NCBI GenBank assembly: GCA_038025085.1
Contig: CM076146.1
Span: 18,388,001 to 18,452,000, forward strand
Length of the DNA: 64,000 nucleotides
Source of the DNA: Tetragonia tetragonoides
Taxonomy: Eukaryota; Streptophyta; Magnoliopsida; Caryophyllales; Aizoaceae
Direction: 5' to 3'
The position numbers and the translations under genes are program-made. Under the pieces are notes generated by a model. The model made no database searches, was not told the origin of the DNA, and saw only the letters and a list, made by a program, of their open reading frames with translations. Below, one piece after another: positions 48,383 through 60,800 of the stretch. Position 1 is the stretch's first letter. Each line of letters opens with the position of its first letter.

Positions 48383-49684
48383 TGTAGACACTAAAAATTG
48401 TGTCTATGTTAAGTCCCCTAAAAATCGGATGATGAAAGGATTGAATTTTGCTCGAACCTCGATTGCGAGAATAATTGCTTTGATGATTAGCCCAGTTCAC
48501 TTGAATTAACTAGTGGAAGCCTTTTGTACAGGTGTTCCGAACCAGTTGGACTCGGTTCATTTGGAGTCCAAAACTGAAAAATAGGCCTTTTTGAGCCCAA
48601 GAGCCCGAAAGAGAATCCAAACCCTTGAGTCAACCCTTGGTCAACAAGGGAACTCAGTCAAACCCGCGTGGACCCCCTCGGAATAAAATCCCCCGCACGA
48701 AAAGTCAGTCAGACGCCTGTTTAAGCATACATTTCCAAGTCCAAACAGTCACCGCTAGGACAAGCGCTTGGCCTGGCCCAATGGCCGCTTGGACCCTTTG
48801 ACGCGGACGACAATTTCTTGGCCCATTCGATTTGCGTGCCAAACCCTGGCAGCTCCCCCTCTTCTATATAAACAAACCTTAGGGTTCAGTTGAAGAGGTT
48901 GGCAGTTAGAGACTTCTAGGTTGGTTTTCCAAGTGATTTCTCTCTCAAATAATAATCCTAAATTTTTTATTCTACTCCTTCTTTAGGCTAGCCCTAGCAC
49001 CACAAAAATAAAATTTCATACTTCATCAAGAGAAATAATTCAAGCATCAAACCTAATAAGTTCATTGTGAGAATTTAGGTAATCCACCCAGAGGGTTTCA
49101 ATAAATCCTTTTATTTCCTTGTTATCTACAAACGATTTTGGTTTATGTGATATGTACATGCATGACGCGTTTTGAGCAAAAGGGCTTGTATTAAACCCAA
49201 TGAATGAATGTTTATTTTTACTGCTTTTTATTATAATTTTGCTTGTTTGTGATTGATGGATGCATTGCCTTGTTTGTCCTCTAATTTGCAGGTTTTAGCA
49301 TATTTATCGTTTTTAGCGTTAAAAAGCATGTAAATTTGATAAGTTGTTAATAGTGGTCACAATAATAATGCTTGTTCAACCCATTATTTAAAACTAGGAA
49401 TCTGGACAACTTGAACATTGTTTGGAACCGTAACATAAATAATTGCATTGAAGTAATTATTAAAGGCCTTTGTCGTACTCACGCCCCTGAACTCATTAAT
49501 GAAGTCAATTTCCCCAATAATAGGGATTGGGGTGCACATGAATCGGGTTGATGTCTTTTTAGACTATTGACTTGATTCCAAGGGTTCCATATTTCCTTAA
49601 ATTTAGTGGCGACTTCTAACAATCTTAATCACGTCCCTAGTACAATGAATAAATCTTCATGTGCATTCACACTTGAAAGATTCA
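48383..49684 (+). mobile_element. 3' LTR of Tat T5
   Basis: It starts TGTAGACACTAAAAATTGTG after the PPT. It has a GC-rich U3 block (48765-48830), TATA CTTCTATATAAAC near 48862, and TTTAGTGGCGACTTC near its 3' end. The right boundary is uncertain; the sequence becomes the last exon of PMD copy D at about 49690. Confidence 0.7.
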
Positions 49685-50590
49685 CAAACAACGACGTTTC
49701 CTAGACTACTCTCCTCTCTTTTTCCCAACCGCGACCCGAATCCGAAGAGTGCGATCCTCCGCCCATCCAGGAGGGGCGACGGGAGGCGATCCCGGTAGTC
49801 TACACAAGCCGGCTAGGGTCAAATGAGGAGTGTTGGGAAGGCTCCCGATACGAGGTCCCCTCTCCAGCATAGCTCGAATCATAACGCCACGAGGCACGAG
49901 CAGGCATGGTAGGCACAATAGGAGCAGGAACCGGGGGCTGATAGTAGAGCCCGCCATAATAAGGATATTCCGCATATTCGGCAGATGCATAGGAGTAGGC
50001 TCCACAAGCGGAGTCATCCTACTCCCACCAGGGCGGTCCGGCCGATGAACAGGCATCTTCTCTCTCCTAGGACTCTCCCTCCGAGGGCTCCTCTCTCGAC
50101 GAGGACTAAGCTTAGGTGAGCTCACACCCACGTCATCCGACAACACCATCTGTTGTGACCTACGAGAAAGAGGTCGATGGTACTCAACCTGCATTCCACA
50201 GAAAAGTTATAACTACATTTCTCAAAGCACGCAACTTTGAAAATTCAAAACAAAGCTTACCTTGTCCAAGTCAGCTCTTGAAAAAGTATATTTCGAAAGG
50301 GCTCGAGAAATCCAAGACTTCAGGGCATGAACCATCTTGAAGACCTTACCAGTCTGCTCGTGATCAAGCTACACAAAAATGAAAAGTAAGCATGGGCATA
50401 TAAAATAAAAGCATTCAACTTTTTGTGAATTTACGAGTTTACCCCTGGATGCCCAACTGGAAGAGGTAGACCCCGAATATCCTCATTGAGATCCTCAGTC
50501 ATAGGGATCTCCCCCCAGCACTCCATCTCGCCATAGTTCTGACCTCGGACCCACATATCCGGAACGTCCACCTCAACGTCATCAACTCGA

Positions 50591-52404
50591 TGTAACACCC
50601 CCAAATTTACAACGATTTCCTGGGAACTATCGACGTTGTTATACATGACTTGACACCACTGAATCGTCCCAAACCCGAGGGTAGTTACTGCAACATTTAT
50701 CGCTAAGGAATAAATGCTAAGTAGAAAGAAAGGATAGGTATCAAAAGGAGCAACTAAACAAACTAAAAGAATTAAAACATTTATATCAGAGTTGCCTATG
50801 TAGTGAACTTAAGTCTATTAAAATACTATTACAACTTTGCCTTCAAGGGCACAAACCAAAATCCCACAAACTTAATGAAATAAATAGTCTAGAGAACAAG
50901 CCCACAACTAAGCTTCCAAGGCTACACGTCCTCACTCAGCAACACCTGCACTTTGGTTTCCCTGATAGAAACAAGGTACAGAAGAAAAGAAAAGAAAAGA
51001 AACAAAAGAAAACAAAAATCAGATAAACTGAATAAACGTCGTCCATACCCAGTAGAAACACTTTCGCAAACCTTACCTGCGTTTTAGAAGAATCTTTGAA
51101 ATTCATTTGCATGTACAAGTATTCACACATTCAAGCACACGCATACTCGATATTCAATTACATGCAAATCTTGCTTAGTGCTCAATTGGACACAACCAGA
51201 CAATCCATCTTGATTAGAGTAATAATCATCGATAGATATTGACATGCCATGGACATACTCTAGTGTATATATTCACATTCTTATCATAATAATCGATACG
51301 TAAAGAACTTAACAAATGGGGAATGATCCATCCCAAACACACTATGGGGTGTCCATAAGTAACTTGGGAATCACGCTTCCCTACTACTCCTAGGGATCCA
51401 TTAGGAGTCTTATTCACAATTACAATTTAATTCACATAATACACATTGGTTGATTTTGTGTTGCTACGAGACCACGACTCAACTACTTCATTTCATGCTT
51501 ATGACAATGAATAGTAAATAATGACGATAATGACATTTATGCATATTAAGAATAAACATGCTTTGATGAGTAAATATTGCAATCATGCTTCTAAATATGT
51601 CTAACGAAAATTTTGGCAGCACTTAGACTGTAAAACATGATAACCAAATTGCAATCAATCAATTACACTCATCAACATTATAATAGGTGCTCATTAGCAC
51701 TCAATAGTATCCCATTCCATTTAGCACATATAATATGGCATGATAATACTAATATTTTCCATCACAAAACTTATTCAATAATTAGCATATGAACTAATTA
51801 ATTCACGAAACTTCATCTACTCAACATATTCATTATAATTCATAATTACAATGAAGAATACATTTCTAATTCTCATAATAAATGACGATATAATTTAATC
51901 ATACTTCGCATATTATATATTCACAATAATTGACATTTAGCACATAACAAGTCAAAACCTTTTTATGGATTTTGGAAAAAGGTAGGCACAATCTCTTACC
52001 TAACAAACGCTCACTTAACAGAATGTAAGCTCCAAATCACGACCCGATCAAGTTTTCTCGTTAGGTCCTAATTAAATACAATTACCGAAACATAATCAGT
52101 AAATACGAAAACCTAAACAGTAGCAAAATATTAATCTAATATTTTATTTAAATTCCTTAATTTATTTCCATCAATCTAGGCTTTTTGAAAATCCGGATTC
52201 ATGTTCCAAACGAGTGCAGAAAAATAAAAACAATTAAATAAAAACATCCGAAAATCAAAATAATTAATTACGAAAATTGAAAATCGAAACCACGATCACC
52301 CACAAGGGGACCCTTGGTCAGAACCATAAACACACCACCACCCACAATGGCCGGCGGTGGTGGCTCACCATCGCCCGGCGAACAGAGAAGAGAGAAAGAG
52401 AGGT

Positions 52405-52456
<52 letters not shown>

Positions 52457-52600
52457 TGAGTGAGCGAGCGAGGGAGAGCGGGGAAAGGAGTGGGTCGGCG
52501 ATGTCGGCCACTCGCTAGCGACCACCCAGGCCATGGCCTGGTGGCGCGACAGTGGCGCGGTGGTCGCGTGACAACAAAACAGAGAGGGGGAGGGGGTGCG

Positions 52601-52675
<75 letters not shown>

Positions 52676-52676
52676 A

Positions 52677-52707
<31 letters not shown>

Positions 52708-53219
52708 AGAGGGAGGCTCACCGGCGTGGTGGCTCCTAGTGGTCCGGTGGTGGCCGAGCAAAGAGAGAGAAGAGGGAGGCTCACCGGCTTGGTGGCGCCT
52801 GGTGGTCCTGCGGTGGCCGAGCAGAGAGAGAGAGTGCGGTTGAGGGAGGGAGAGAGGAGAGAGAAGTCGGGTGAGAGAGAGTGTGTGTGAGGGTTTGGTT
52901 CAGTTTTGCAAACTAATGAAAATCCTCATCTCATTACTAGTAGGTTTAGGAAATCTTTCAATCCATTTTCTGATTTAATTTGCTAATTAAAGCTAAATAA
53001 AACAATATGAATAATTATTATTCATATTTAAACAATTTAACTAAACTCTCCAATTTTGATAAATATAAATTATGAAATCCCCATAATAAGAATTAATATT
53101 ATTATGGCTTTAATTAAATAAACTGAATCATTGAATGTAATTACGATTTAATCTCCAAAACTATTTATAAAAGAATTATAAATCGATATAATAATTATAG
53201 AAAATATTGGGGTATCACA
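50591..53219 (-). mobile_element. Solo LTR-A copy 5
   Basis: On minus it runs from TGTGATACCCC (53219) to GGTGTTACA (50591); 2629 bp. Five-base flanks CTCGA (50586-50590) and CTCGG (53220-53224) form a near-perfect target duplication, so this is an LTR-LTR recombination product. It contains long (GA)n tracts at about 52408-52454 and 52603-52710. It interrupts exon 5 of PMD D. Confidence 0.88.
52408..52710. repeat. Two long (GA)n tracts in LTR-A leader
   Basis: Nearly pure GA runs of about 46 bp and 60-100 bp, around a GC-richer segment. The Ser/Leu and Arg/Glu ORFs on both strands are artefacts. Confidence 0.93.
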
Positions 53220-54182
53220 CTCGGGGCTCCTACAAGACAAACAAATTAGTACAAATAGGCAAGAGGCATAGAATATCGAATGCAATTATTCTTACCTTGA
53301 AGCCCACGAACGAAGGCACGAGGCGATCACGGCGGGATTGCTCGTAATGACCCGCAAGATCCTCGGTAGGCTCCCTCACATACCGCATAGCATCCATGCC
53401 AGCCATGGCCACGACAATCTACTCACGAGACAGACACCTCACCAAAAATATGGTCTAGGAAGGATCCAAAGGAATCCTATGACCGGCCAAGTCGAGATAT
53501 ACCTGACGAAAAACACGCTCTCCCAAATACCACTCAAAGGAGAACGGACCCTCAATTAGGATCCTCTGACGGCCCACTGCCCGGAAATCAAGTACAGCAT
53601 TTGGAGCTAACTTGTGGTACTTCGCCCACGGGAAGTAATCAATCTGCACAACCAGGCAATATAAAATATTTCCATATGAGAAATGCAACCCATACGACAA
53701 AAGCAATATTTTACCTTATGCCAATCGAGAAGTAGAAGAGCTTCCCTAAACTGCTGGAGAGAGCTCAAGGGCATAGGACCCCTAAGGAGCCTTGCCCTAT
53801 AGGCCGGAAGGTCCAAGGTCCAGTCAGTAGGCGCTAAATCTGGAAAAAGCTCGAAAAACCAAGGCTACATCTGAACATGAGATTAAGCACGATACACTTA
53901 AATCATGCATATCAATACAGCAAATATGACAAAGGTAAAAAAAAAATGCACCTGCAAAACCTTCCAAAAGTCACACAAGCTCACAGCAGGAAGGTTTGCC
54001 TACATGTACCCCTCGTCAGCCACACGACAAGCGTACCGCATGCATCTCACGAGGTTGACGTAGCCCGACAACCCCCAGTTGTGCTCTCTCACTCTATCCC
54101 AATCCAGCAGACTCGGAAGGTAGATGACATGAATACGCTCCCCTTATCACTAAAGATAGAGGTAGTAGCAAGCAAGAATATA

Positions 54183-55460
54183 CACTATAAAAAACATGCA
54201 TTTTACCACCTAAAATCCATCGCTAAACACTGTTAGCGACCGATTAAAAAACCTTGACGCTAAATAAAAAAACGATCGCTGATTCGGTCATTAGTTTTTT
54301 GCGATCGACTTATCGGTCGCTAGAAGTCAATTACCGAAAAAAAAAATCCAGATTAGCACCAAATTAATTTTGGCTGCTAATCTGGAAATTCAAATTAATT
54401 AATAACAAAAGCTTGCATTTTTCACCAAAACTTTGCAACAAAGAAAAACACCACTTGTTTGTATTAATTTTCAGCAAGATTAAACATCACACGAGACAGA
54501 TCTAGCAATTGAAGGAGAAGAAATCTAACAAGTATGAAATTACAAAAAACCATAAAAATAAAAACTAACCTCAATCTATAACTCTTTACTCGTAATTTGT
54601 TATAGATGAACTTGAAGCAAAAAAAAAAACTAAATCAAAACAGATCTAGAAATTGAAAAATATCACAATAACTTTAACCAACTCAAGTCTGAAGGCTTCA
54701 CTACAAAAAAAGAATTCTTCTACTGACAATTCCCAACTAGCAACTCCAAAACACAACACAGCTCCAAACACAACACATTTGACATCCAATAAATAAAAAA
54801 ATAGTAGATCTAGAATTGCAAAAGTCAATGTGAGAGGCGCCTTGTAAGTTGCCCTAGAAATCTTGAGCGAGAGAAGAGTGACAGATGCCTTGTAACTTGC
54901 CGTCGAAATCTTGAGCGAGAGAAGAGTGACAGACGCCTTGTAAGTCGCCGTTGAGATCTAGGTCTCCCACCACAGGAGATCGACTTCTTCAACAAATTGA
55001 AGAAGATGAGAGGACAACGAGGACAGAAAAATAAAATTATGTTGATGGTGATTATAGATAGACGGGTAAGTGGTGGAGATGATGAGAGAGAGAGAGGTGC
55101 GTAGCTGGTTAATGGAGATGGTTAATGGAGATGGTGATTGAACTTTGGATTTTGTAGGTGAGTCAAAGGAGAATCGTATAAGGCAAAGTAAGAGAAGGCA
55201 GAGAAGAGGAGAGAGAGAGGGGGGCTAAGTGTGAAGAGTGGCTGTTAAACGAAAATGAAAAAGAGTTTATATAGTTAGGGTTTTTGAGCTAAACGAAAAT
55301 GGAAAAAAAAAAAACGCTTAATACAACCATAAATCTGAAGTCGTCTATTAGCGAGTGAAGTTGCGACTGATGTCAGAATCGATCGCTAGTTTAAAACAGT
55401 TGTGACTAAATTGATATCGGTCGCTGATTTCAGTAGCAAAAGAGCGTTTTTCTTGTAATG
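54183..55460. mobile_element. Non-autonomous CACTA element
   Basis: Ends CACTATAAAAAACATGC and, inverted, CATTACAAGAAAAACGC. The 3-bp target duplication is ATA at 54180-54182 and 55461-55463. Subterminal regions carry repeats of the (T/C)(T/C)AGCGA(C/T)CGAT type on both sides. No transposase is present. The interior has a tandem duplication (about 54835-54960, unit about 57 bp, CTTGTAAGTTGCC...GAGAGAAGAGTGACAGA). It interrupts exon 2 of PMD D. Confidence 0.9.
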
Positions 55461-56362
55461 ATAGGTGACAAAGATCCTCGTCTCTTGCTCAACTGAGGTA
55501 TTCCTCTTATACCTCGGGTCCTTCAAAACCGCAACAAGTTCACTATAAGGACGGTAGTGATGACCCCAAGTGAAGCCCCAAGGGCCGAAAAGGTCAACCA
55601 ACTTCGCCTTACGCTTACAAATGGAAACGTCATAAGCAATGGGCGTACCCACGCAAGGTACCCTTGTCAAAAGTGAAAACTCCGAAACAGTAATCATCAT
55701 CTCCCCATTCGGGAAGTGGAACGTGTTGGTAGTGTCCCAAAAACGCTCCAAAGACAACCGCACAACAGACCTCTTGACTCTCTCCATCGAGTCCACCACC
55801 TTCAACAAAGGCCCAAAACCCGCATTCAACACCACCACTTGCACCTCTTTGGGCAAAGTTTTCAAAAGCTTGGCGGATGCACCATAATTTCCATGAGCCC
55901 TCAAATTACCATCGGGTTCCTATGATCAAGTTTGCAAGTCTTAGGTACACATTTCAATCAAATGTTCAATCCTAAAGTATATTTCTAAGTTTGTTCAAGC
56001 CGCGCAAGATTACATGCGCTACAAACTTGACAATTGGATACAAATTCAATTCAAGGCAAGCATAAAAACTCAAATTTCAATGCATAAAACTATGAATTGT
56101 AAGAATTTGAAGGACTTACCACGAATTTGGAGGCCCGAGAACTCAAGTGATTCGCCGGTCGGAAAAGCAATTCTGATCGATCCCAAACAATGTCGGTCAT
56201 CCTATACGACCTTATGTATCTATCTTGAGGAAAAGTCACATTAGGCTTCCTCTTTGGAGGCTTCACATAAGTAGGAAAAGCCCTTGTGAAAATGTCGAGC
56301 TCTTCCAACTCCTTCCGCACCTCGGCCCTCTTGCTCTTGCTCTTTCCTAATTAGGGAGCCAT

Positions 56363-56860
56363 TAAGCAAGAAAAACAAGATAGCAAGATGAACAAGCAAA
56401 AATGAAGAATTTCAGATTTTCTCTCTTGTGTGGGTTTCAAAAACCCACACAAATTCACCTCAAACTTGTGAGAAATCACAAAGGTACTTCAAATTATGCA
56501 AAGCTCGGGCAAAAGTAAGCAAATACAAGCAAAAAGGAGCAAATTTGAGCAAGAAATAGCAAGAAGCGAAGCTTGAGCAACAATGGCGGAGGAGGATAGA
56601 GAGAGGCTCGAGTATTTTGGGTAAAAATGACCCAAAACCGGCCTCCTCCTTTTAAACCCTCGACCCCGCAGCGAAAAATCGACCCAGCGGTTCGGTTCAG
56701 AACCGCCCTGACCCTAGCGGGCCCCCTGAGCGCCTCCGCAGCCCAGCGCCCACCACTGAGTGTGCTAGTTTTCGCCACCGAGGCCCCAGCGGTCCAGTGC
56801 GTGACCGCCGGGTCCACGAGTTCAAATTCCGCGCGGGACTTAATTTTTCAACCGTTAGAA
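56363..56860 (-). promoter_or_regulatory. Promoter and leader of PMD gene copy D
   Basis: On minus, GC-rich blocks (about 56810-56670; ACCGCTGGGGCC, ACCGCTGGGTCG) precede GGTCGAGGGTTTAAAAGG (about 56655) and a CT-rich leader. This is the intact version of the region truncated by LTR-A in copy B. Confidence 0.5.
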
Positions 56861-56974
56861 GCTCGGGAACATCGAGCACGTCACCCAAAGTGACCATTTT
56901 ACCCCTGTTAGACGGTTTCCTATCTTTAGGACCCGATAAAATTATTTTTCAAGACACAAGCACAAATTCTTATT

Positions 56975-57440
56975 TTCAACAAAGCATTGGGGGTGACGAA
57001 AGCTCTTCGGCGGTAGGCAAATAAAATTAGCCTTATGTCTGCATCAGCAAAGCATTGGGAGCGACGAAAGCTCTTCGACAAAGGCTATTAAATTAGCCTT
57101 ACGTTTGCATCAGTAAAGCATTAGGAATGACGAAAGCTCTTAGGCGGTAGGCTATTAAAATTAGCCTTACGTCTGCATCAGCAAAGCATTGGGAGCGACG
57201 AAAGCTCTTCGGCGTAGGCTATTAAAATTAGCCTTACGTCTGCATCAATATAGCATTAGGAATGACGAAAGCTTTTCGGCGGTAGGCTATTAAAATTAGC
57301 CTTACGTCTGCATCAACAAAGCATTGGGAGCGATGAAACCACTTCGGCGGTAGGCTATTAAAATTAGCCTTATGTTTGCATCAGCAAAGCATTAGGAGCG
57401 ACGAATGCTCTTTGACGATGAGTTATTAAAATTAGCGTCA
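56975..57440 (+). repeat. Tandem array, about 67-bp unit (Tat 3' UTR satellite)
   Basis: About seven copies of a unit with AGCATTGGGAGCGACGAAAG, CTCTTCGGCGGTAGGCTATT and AAAATTAGCCTTACGTCTGC. Each unit contains the inverted repeat GGCTATTAAAATTAGCC. The array ends about 160 bp before LTR4. Confidence 0.93.
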
Positions 57441-57598
57441 CGTTGGCACCCACAAAATAGGTAACCCTGACCATAAGTGGTCAAGATTTACTTTTTATCT
57501 CTTTTTCTAACATAAGCATTTTCAAAGAAAACACTACAAGCATTTTTAGCAAATACTTTGACCTTCGCTTTCACAAGCTCGACCAAAGTGGGGGTTTC
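57441..57598 (+). other. Tat 3' UTR end with PPT
   Basis: AATACTTTGACCTTCGCTTT is followed by CCAAAGTGGGGGTTTC directly before the LTR. It is conserved with the region before LTR5. Confidence 0.75.
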
Positions 57599-58989
57599 TG
57601 TAGACATCCTAATCGGTTCTCGCCCCCTGGCACCGCAAAAGTCCGATGATGATGGTAATGAATTAATATGGACGTAAGTAGAAAGGATATTGCTCGAAAG
57701 TCTAGACCAATTTCCTTGTAACCTCAGTCTTTGGATAACCCTTGTTATAAGGATTCAACGCCTTTGAACTTGCCTCAATCAAGTTCCCGAATCAAACGAT
57801 ATCATGTCTTGAAGATTTGGGTCACGCGCACCTCCAGGTCCAGTGGCTAACACGAGGGACCCAGCGGCACACGCGCGACAGCGGAGGATGAAAAGCCCAC
57901 AGCTTGCTTCCGTATAGCCGCTGGGCCGCTTTTTTTGTTGGGCCGAGTTTTGGGGCGGGGTTTCAGCCCTAGGCCCCTAATTCCTCTCTTTAACTCTATA
58001 AATACTCCTCTTTACCTCCTTTTGAGAGAGGGTTGGTCAGTTTACTACTTTGAGAGCAATTTTGATAGCTGAAGACCCTAAATTATAGAGAGTTCTGAAT
58101 TTTGAAGATTCAAGCAAGCCATTGCATTCAACCTAGCACCCAAGAACAAAGAGCAAAGTCCAATTCTACTAGTCCCGTTCGAATAGAACGTCCAAGTTAA
58201 TCATCCTGAGGGATTAAATTAATTATTTCAATTCTCTTTTCATTATTTTAATTATGTTTTACTTAGCTTTTGATTATGATTGAATTAATTATGTATGTTT
58301 TGATCTTTATTAATTATGCATGTATGTTACATTAATTAAAATTTGCATCTTTTGTATTAATTTAGCATATAGTGACCCTCTAGGTTTAATTTAGCATATA
58401 ATCTAGCAATTTTGCATTGTACTTTCATTGAAGTTACTAATCAATTTGTTGGTGTACATACGCAATGCTTGATGCTTTTAGCAAGTATGGTAGGTTGGAG
58501 TATATTTATTTATTGCTTCTTTCTCATGGTTTGTGCTTAATAGATAATTGCATGTAAATTAGATAATATGTGCAAAGTGATAACGGTAGTAAATTGGTTT
58601 TCTTTAACCCACCTAGTTAATTTTAGGACTTTGGACGACTGGATTTATGTGGAACCATTTAGTTTAAATAAATATTTGACATGGATAAGATTAGTAGAGG
58701 CCGTTAATTCGGATGATTTAGATAGGATTCGTTTTATCTTTTTTGTACCAACACCCCCGAACTCAATCTTTGACCCCTTTAGGGTATAAGTCAATTCCCA
58801 CAAGGAGTTGGGTGCACTTTTGATGGTTTCCAATTGTTTCCTTAAAAATTGGTGGCGACTTCACTATTTGCTTACTATTTCCCCTATCACAATTAATCAT
58901 GTTGCATATGACGTATTATTTAAGAACCATTAATTCCAATCGAAACAATTAATATCAAGTTTGACGCCAAAAAGGAGAGGGCTCTTACA
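57599..58989 (+). mobile_element. 3' LTR of Tat T4
   Basis: It runs from TGTAGACATCC to GGGCTCTTACA, after a clear PPT. TATA CTCTATAAATACTCC is near 57995, with a GC block (57840-57945) upstream. Near the 3' end, ATTGGTGGCGACTTCACTA repeats the Tat PBS. The flank after 58989 is unrelated, so this is the right edge of the Tat region. Confidence 0.88.
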
Positions 58990-60795
58990 ATTCTATTTGA
59001 TACATATAGCTCTGGACTCACCAACATTAAATCAGCATGCAGTGGTGGCATCTGCCGTGATCACAGTGGTCTTAAGATCAGTTTTGTTGAGAAAAATAAT
59101 CTTTTTAACAAATATGAAATTGTATAAATTTAAACATATCAATGATAAACGAAAAAAGGTTATAAATTTAATTACACCGGGTACCCAATCGGTTTCGGTT
59201 CCTAAAAGCTAGGAATTGCAATTGCAATTAGTGAATTGGAATTGGAATTGGAATTGGAATTGGAATTGGGAATTGGAATTGAAATTGGTTGGTCAAATCC
59301 AAAACTACCGATTCCAAAACTACCGATTCCGAACCGATTATAGTTCTAATTCTGGTTACTCGGAATTTCTACTTACCCCTAATGAACATGTATCATTCAA
59401 ACCGAAAATAATAATAAATTATTCTAAAACCGCGGGCAGTAGAAGCCAAGCCCAATCTCCATTTGTGCTTGTATATGGGGTCTGCTTTTGCAAGTGACAT
59501 AATAATCACACCATTTGACGCAAAAGGAGGACACTTCCAAATTTATATGCTCAAAGTCAACTCTCTTCACTCAAGCCCCCACCACTACTACTTCTCCTCT
59601 GTTGTTTTGTTCTTTTTTTATTTTCTTTTTAATCTTTAATCTTTTGTCCCTCTTCATTCCCAAAATTCACCATTATTAACAGACGAAAAGGTCCAAGTCA
59701 TATGCACCGTGCGCAGGATAAGGACCTTTTGCGGAATATAAGCCTTTTGCCTTTCTGTTTTCTTTTTTATTTAATCTATAAAATTCACCTCTCAGGCTTC
59801 GCAGTGTCGTTCCTTAGTCCTAGCTCTCATTTTACTCTTTTTCTTTTGTTCAGGAGAAAATGAATTTCCTTAACAGAAAGCCCTACGGTACTTACACGAA
59901 GAATTTGATTTAACAAGAATGAATCTAAAATATTAGAATATATTTGAATGTAAAAGTTATGTAGCACTAGAAATTCAATAAATTTAAATGGCTTCCATCA
60001 ATTTAATCGTTGTTTTCCATATCACACCCTCTTCGCGAAAGATTATGCGATACCTTTGAATGCTTTGATCCGACATCATAGACCCCTTCTTGATAAAATA
60101 CATCTACCAATGTACCATGCGAAGGACAAACGAAAAACTAACCGTACTCTCAAAAAGTGAGAGATAGCCGAACTCAATGAATAAGACAAACTAACTCTCA
60201 CGGATGGAGTGACATAACTGAAAATAAAATACTGAACAAAACAATAAAACAAAAAGAATTGAGACTTATCATTAGCGGAACATTACTAATAGTAGCCCCT
60301 CAACAATAAAGGAGTTAGGATTTCTTTTTGGAAGGAGGGAGAGAGAGAAAAAGAGAGAGGCGACTCTTATTTTACTCTTAAATCTTCTGCATTATCCCCC
60401 TAATGCATTGCCCGCATTTCAACATAAAATTCACCACCGTGTCCAAGACAAAATTCAAATCCTCAACTTGAGTTAAGGGTGAACGAATCCCTACCACTCA
60501 ATTACATTAAAATGAAACATCAATCCGGTACAATATAAATGTTACCCCTCATTCCCTAACATCTTAGCATAATAATAAAAATTAAGACCCTATATACATA
60601 CATTAAGTCTCGAATTCGAATCCCCCTGCTCTATTATATGTAAATTTACTGGCCTTTGTGTCTTCTTCAGACCCAAAATAGTTATTGTTTCATGCTTAGA
60701 CTATCTCACCATTCACCAATAACGATATGACATATAACATAGGAGTATTACAGATGAATATGGACAAAAGTAAAAAAAAAATTCTTCTTTTTGAC
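58990..60795. other. Gene-flanking intergenic DNA
   Basis: No long ORF. (GGAATT)n lies at 59226-59290 near CCGATTCCGAACCGATT, likely a decayed MITE. At 59750-59860 a TATA-like TCTATAAAATTCACC, a CT-rich leader and a 17-codon ORF from ATG at 59860 resemble a plant promoter, but I cannot assign a gene. The rest is unremarkable, AT-rich. Confidence 0.4.
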
Positions 60796-60800
60796 AAAGT

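Larger units (their letters stand above)
49706..56362 (-). pseudogene. PMD gene copy D, split by a solo LTR and a CACTA element
   Basis: On minus, ATG at 56362 is followed by a stop at codon 4, then LGKSKSKRAEVRKELEELDI. Exon 1 ends at a GTAAGT donor near 56120. Exon 2 (55904 on) holds LERFWDTTNTFHFPNGEMMI and LTRVPCVGTPIAYDV; it is cut by CACTA (54183-55460) and resumes at 54179. Exons at about 53815-53700 and 53645-53295 follow, with IEGPFSFEWYLGERVFRQVY. Exon 5 is cut by LTR-A (50591-53219) and resumes at 50590. The last exon (50194-49706) is Arg/Ser-rich (RRERSPRRESPRREK) then frameshifted. It lies antisense to the Tat element whose 3' LTR is at 57599. Confidence 0.82.

Noticed and set aside
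52268..52890. Several overlapping ORFs with Ser-Leu or Arg-Glu repeats
   Set aside because: They are translations of (GA)n/(CT)n tracts inside an LTR; both strands are open for the same trivial reason.
59216..59497. ORF with Asn-Trp repeats
   Set aside because: Translation of (GGAATT)n.
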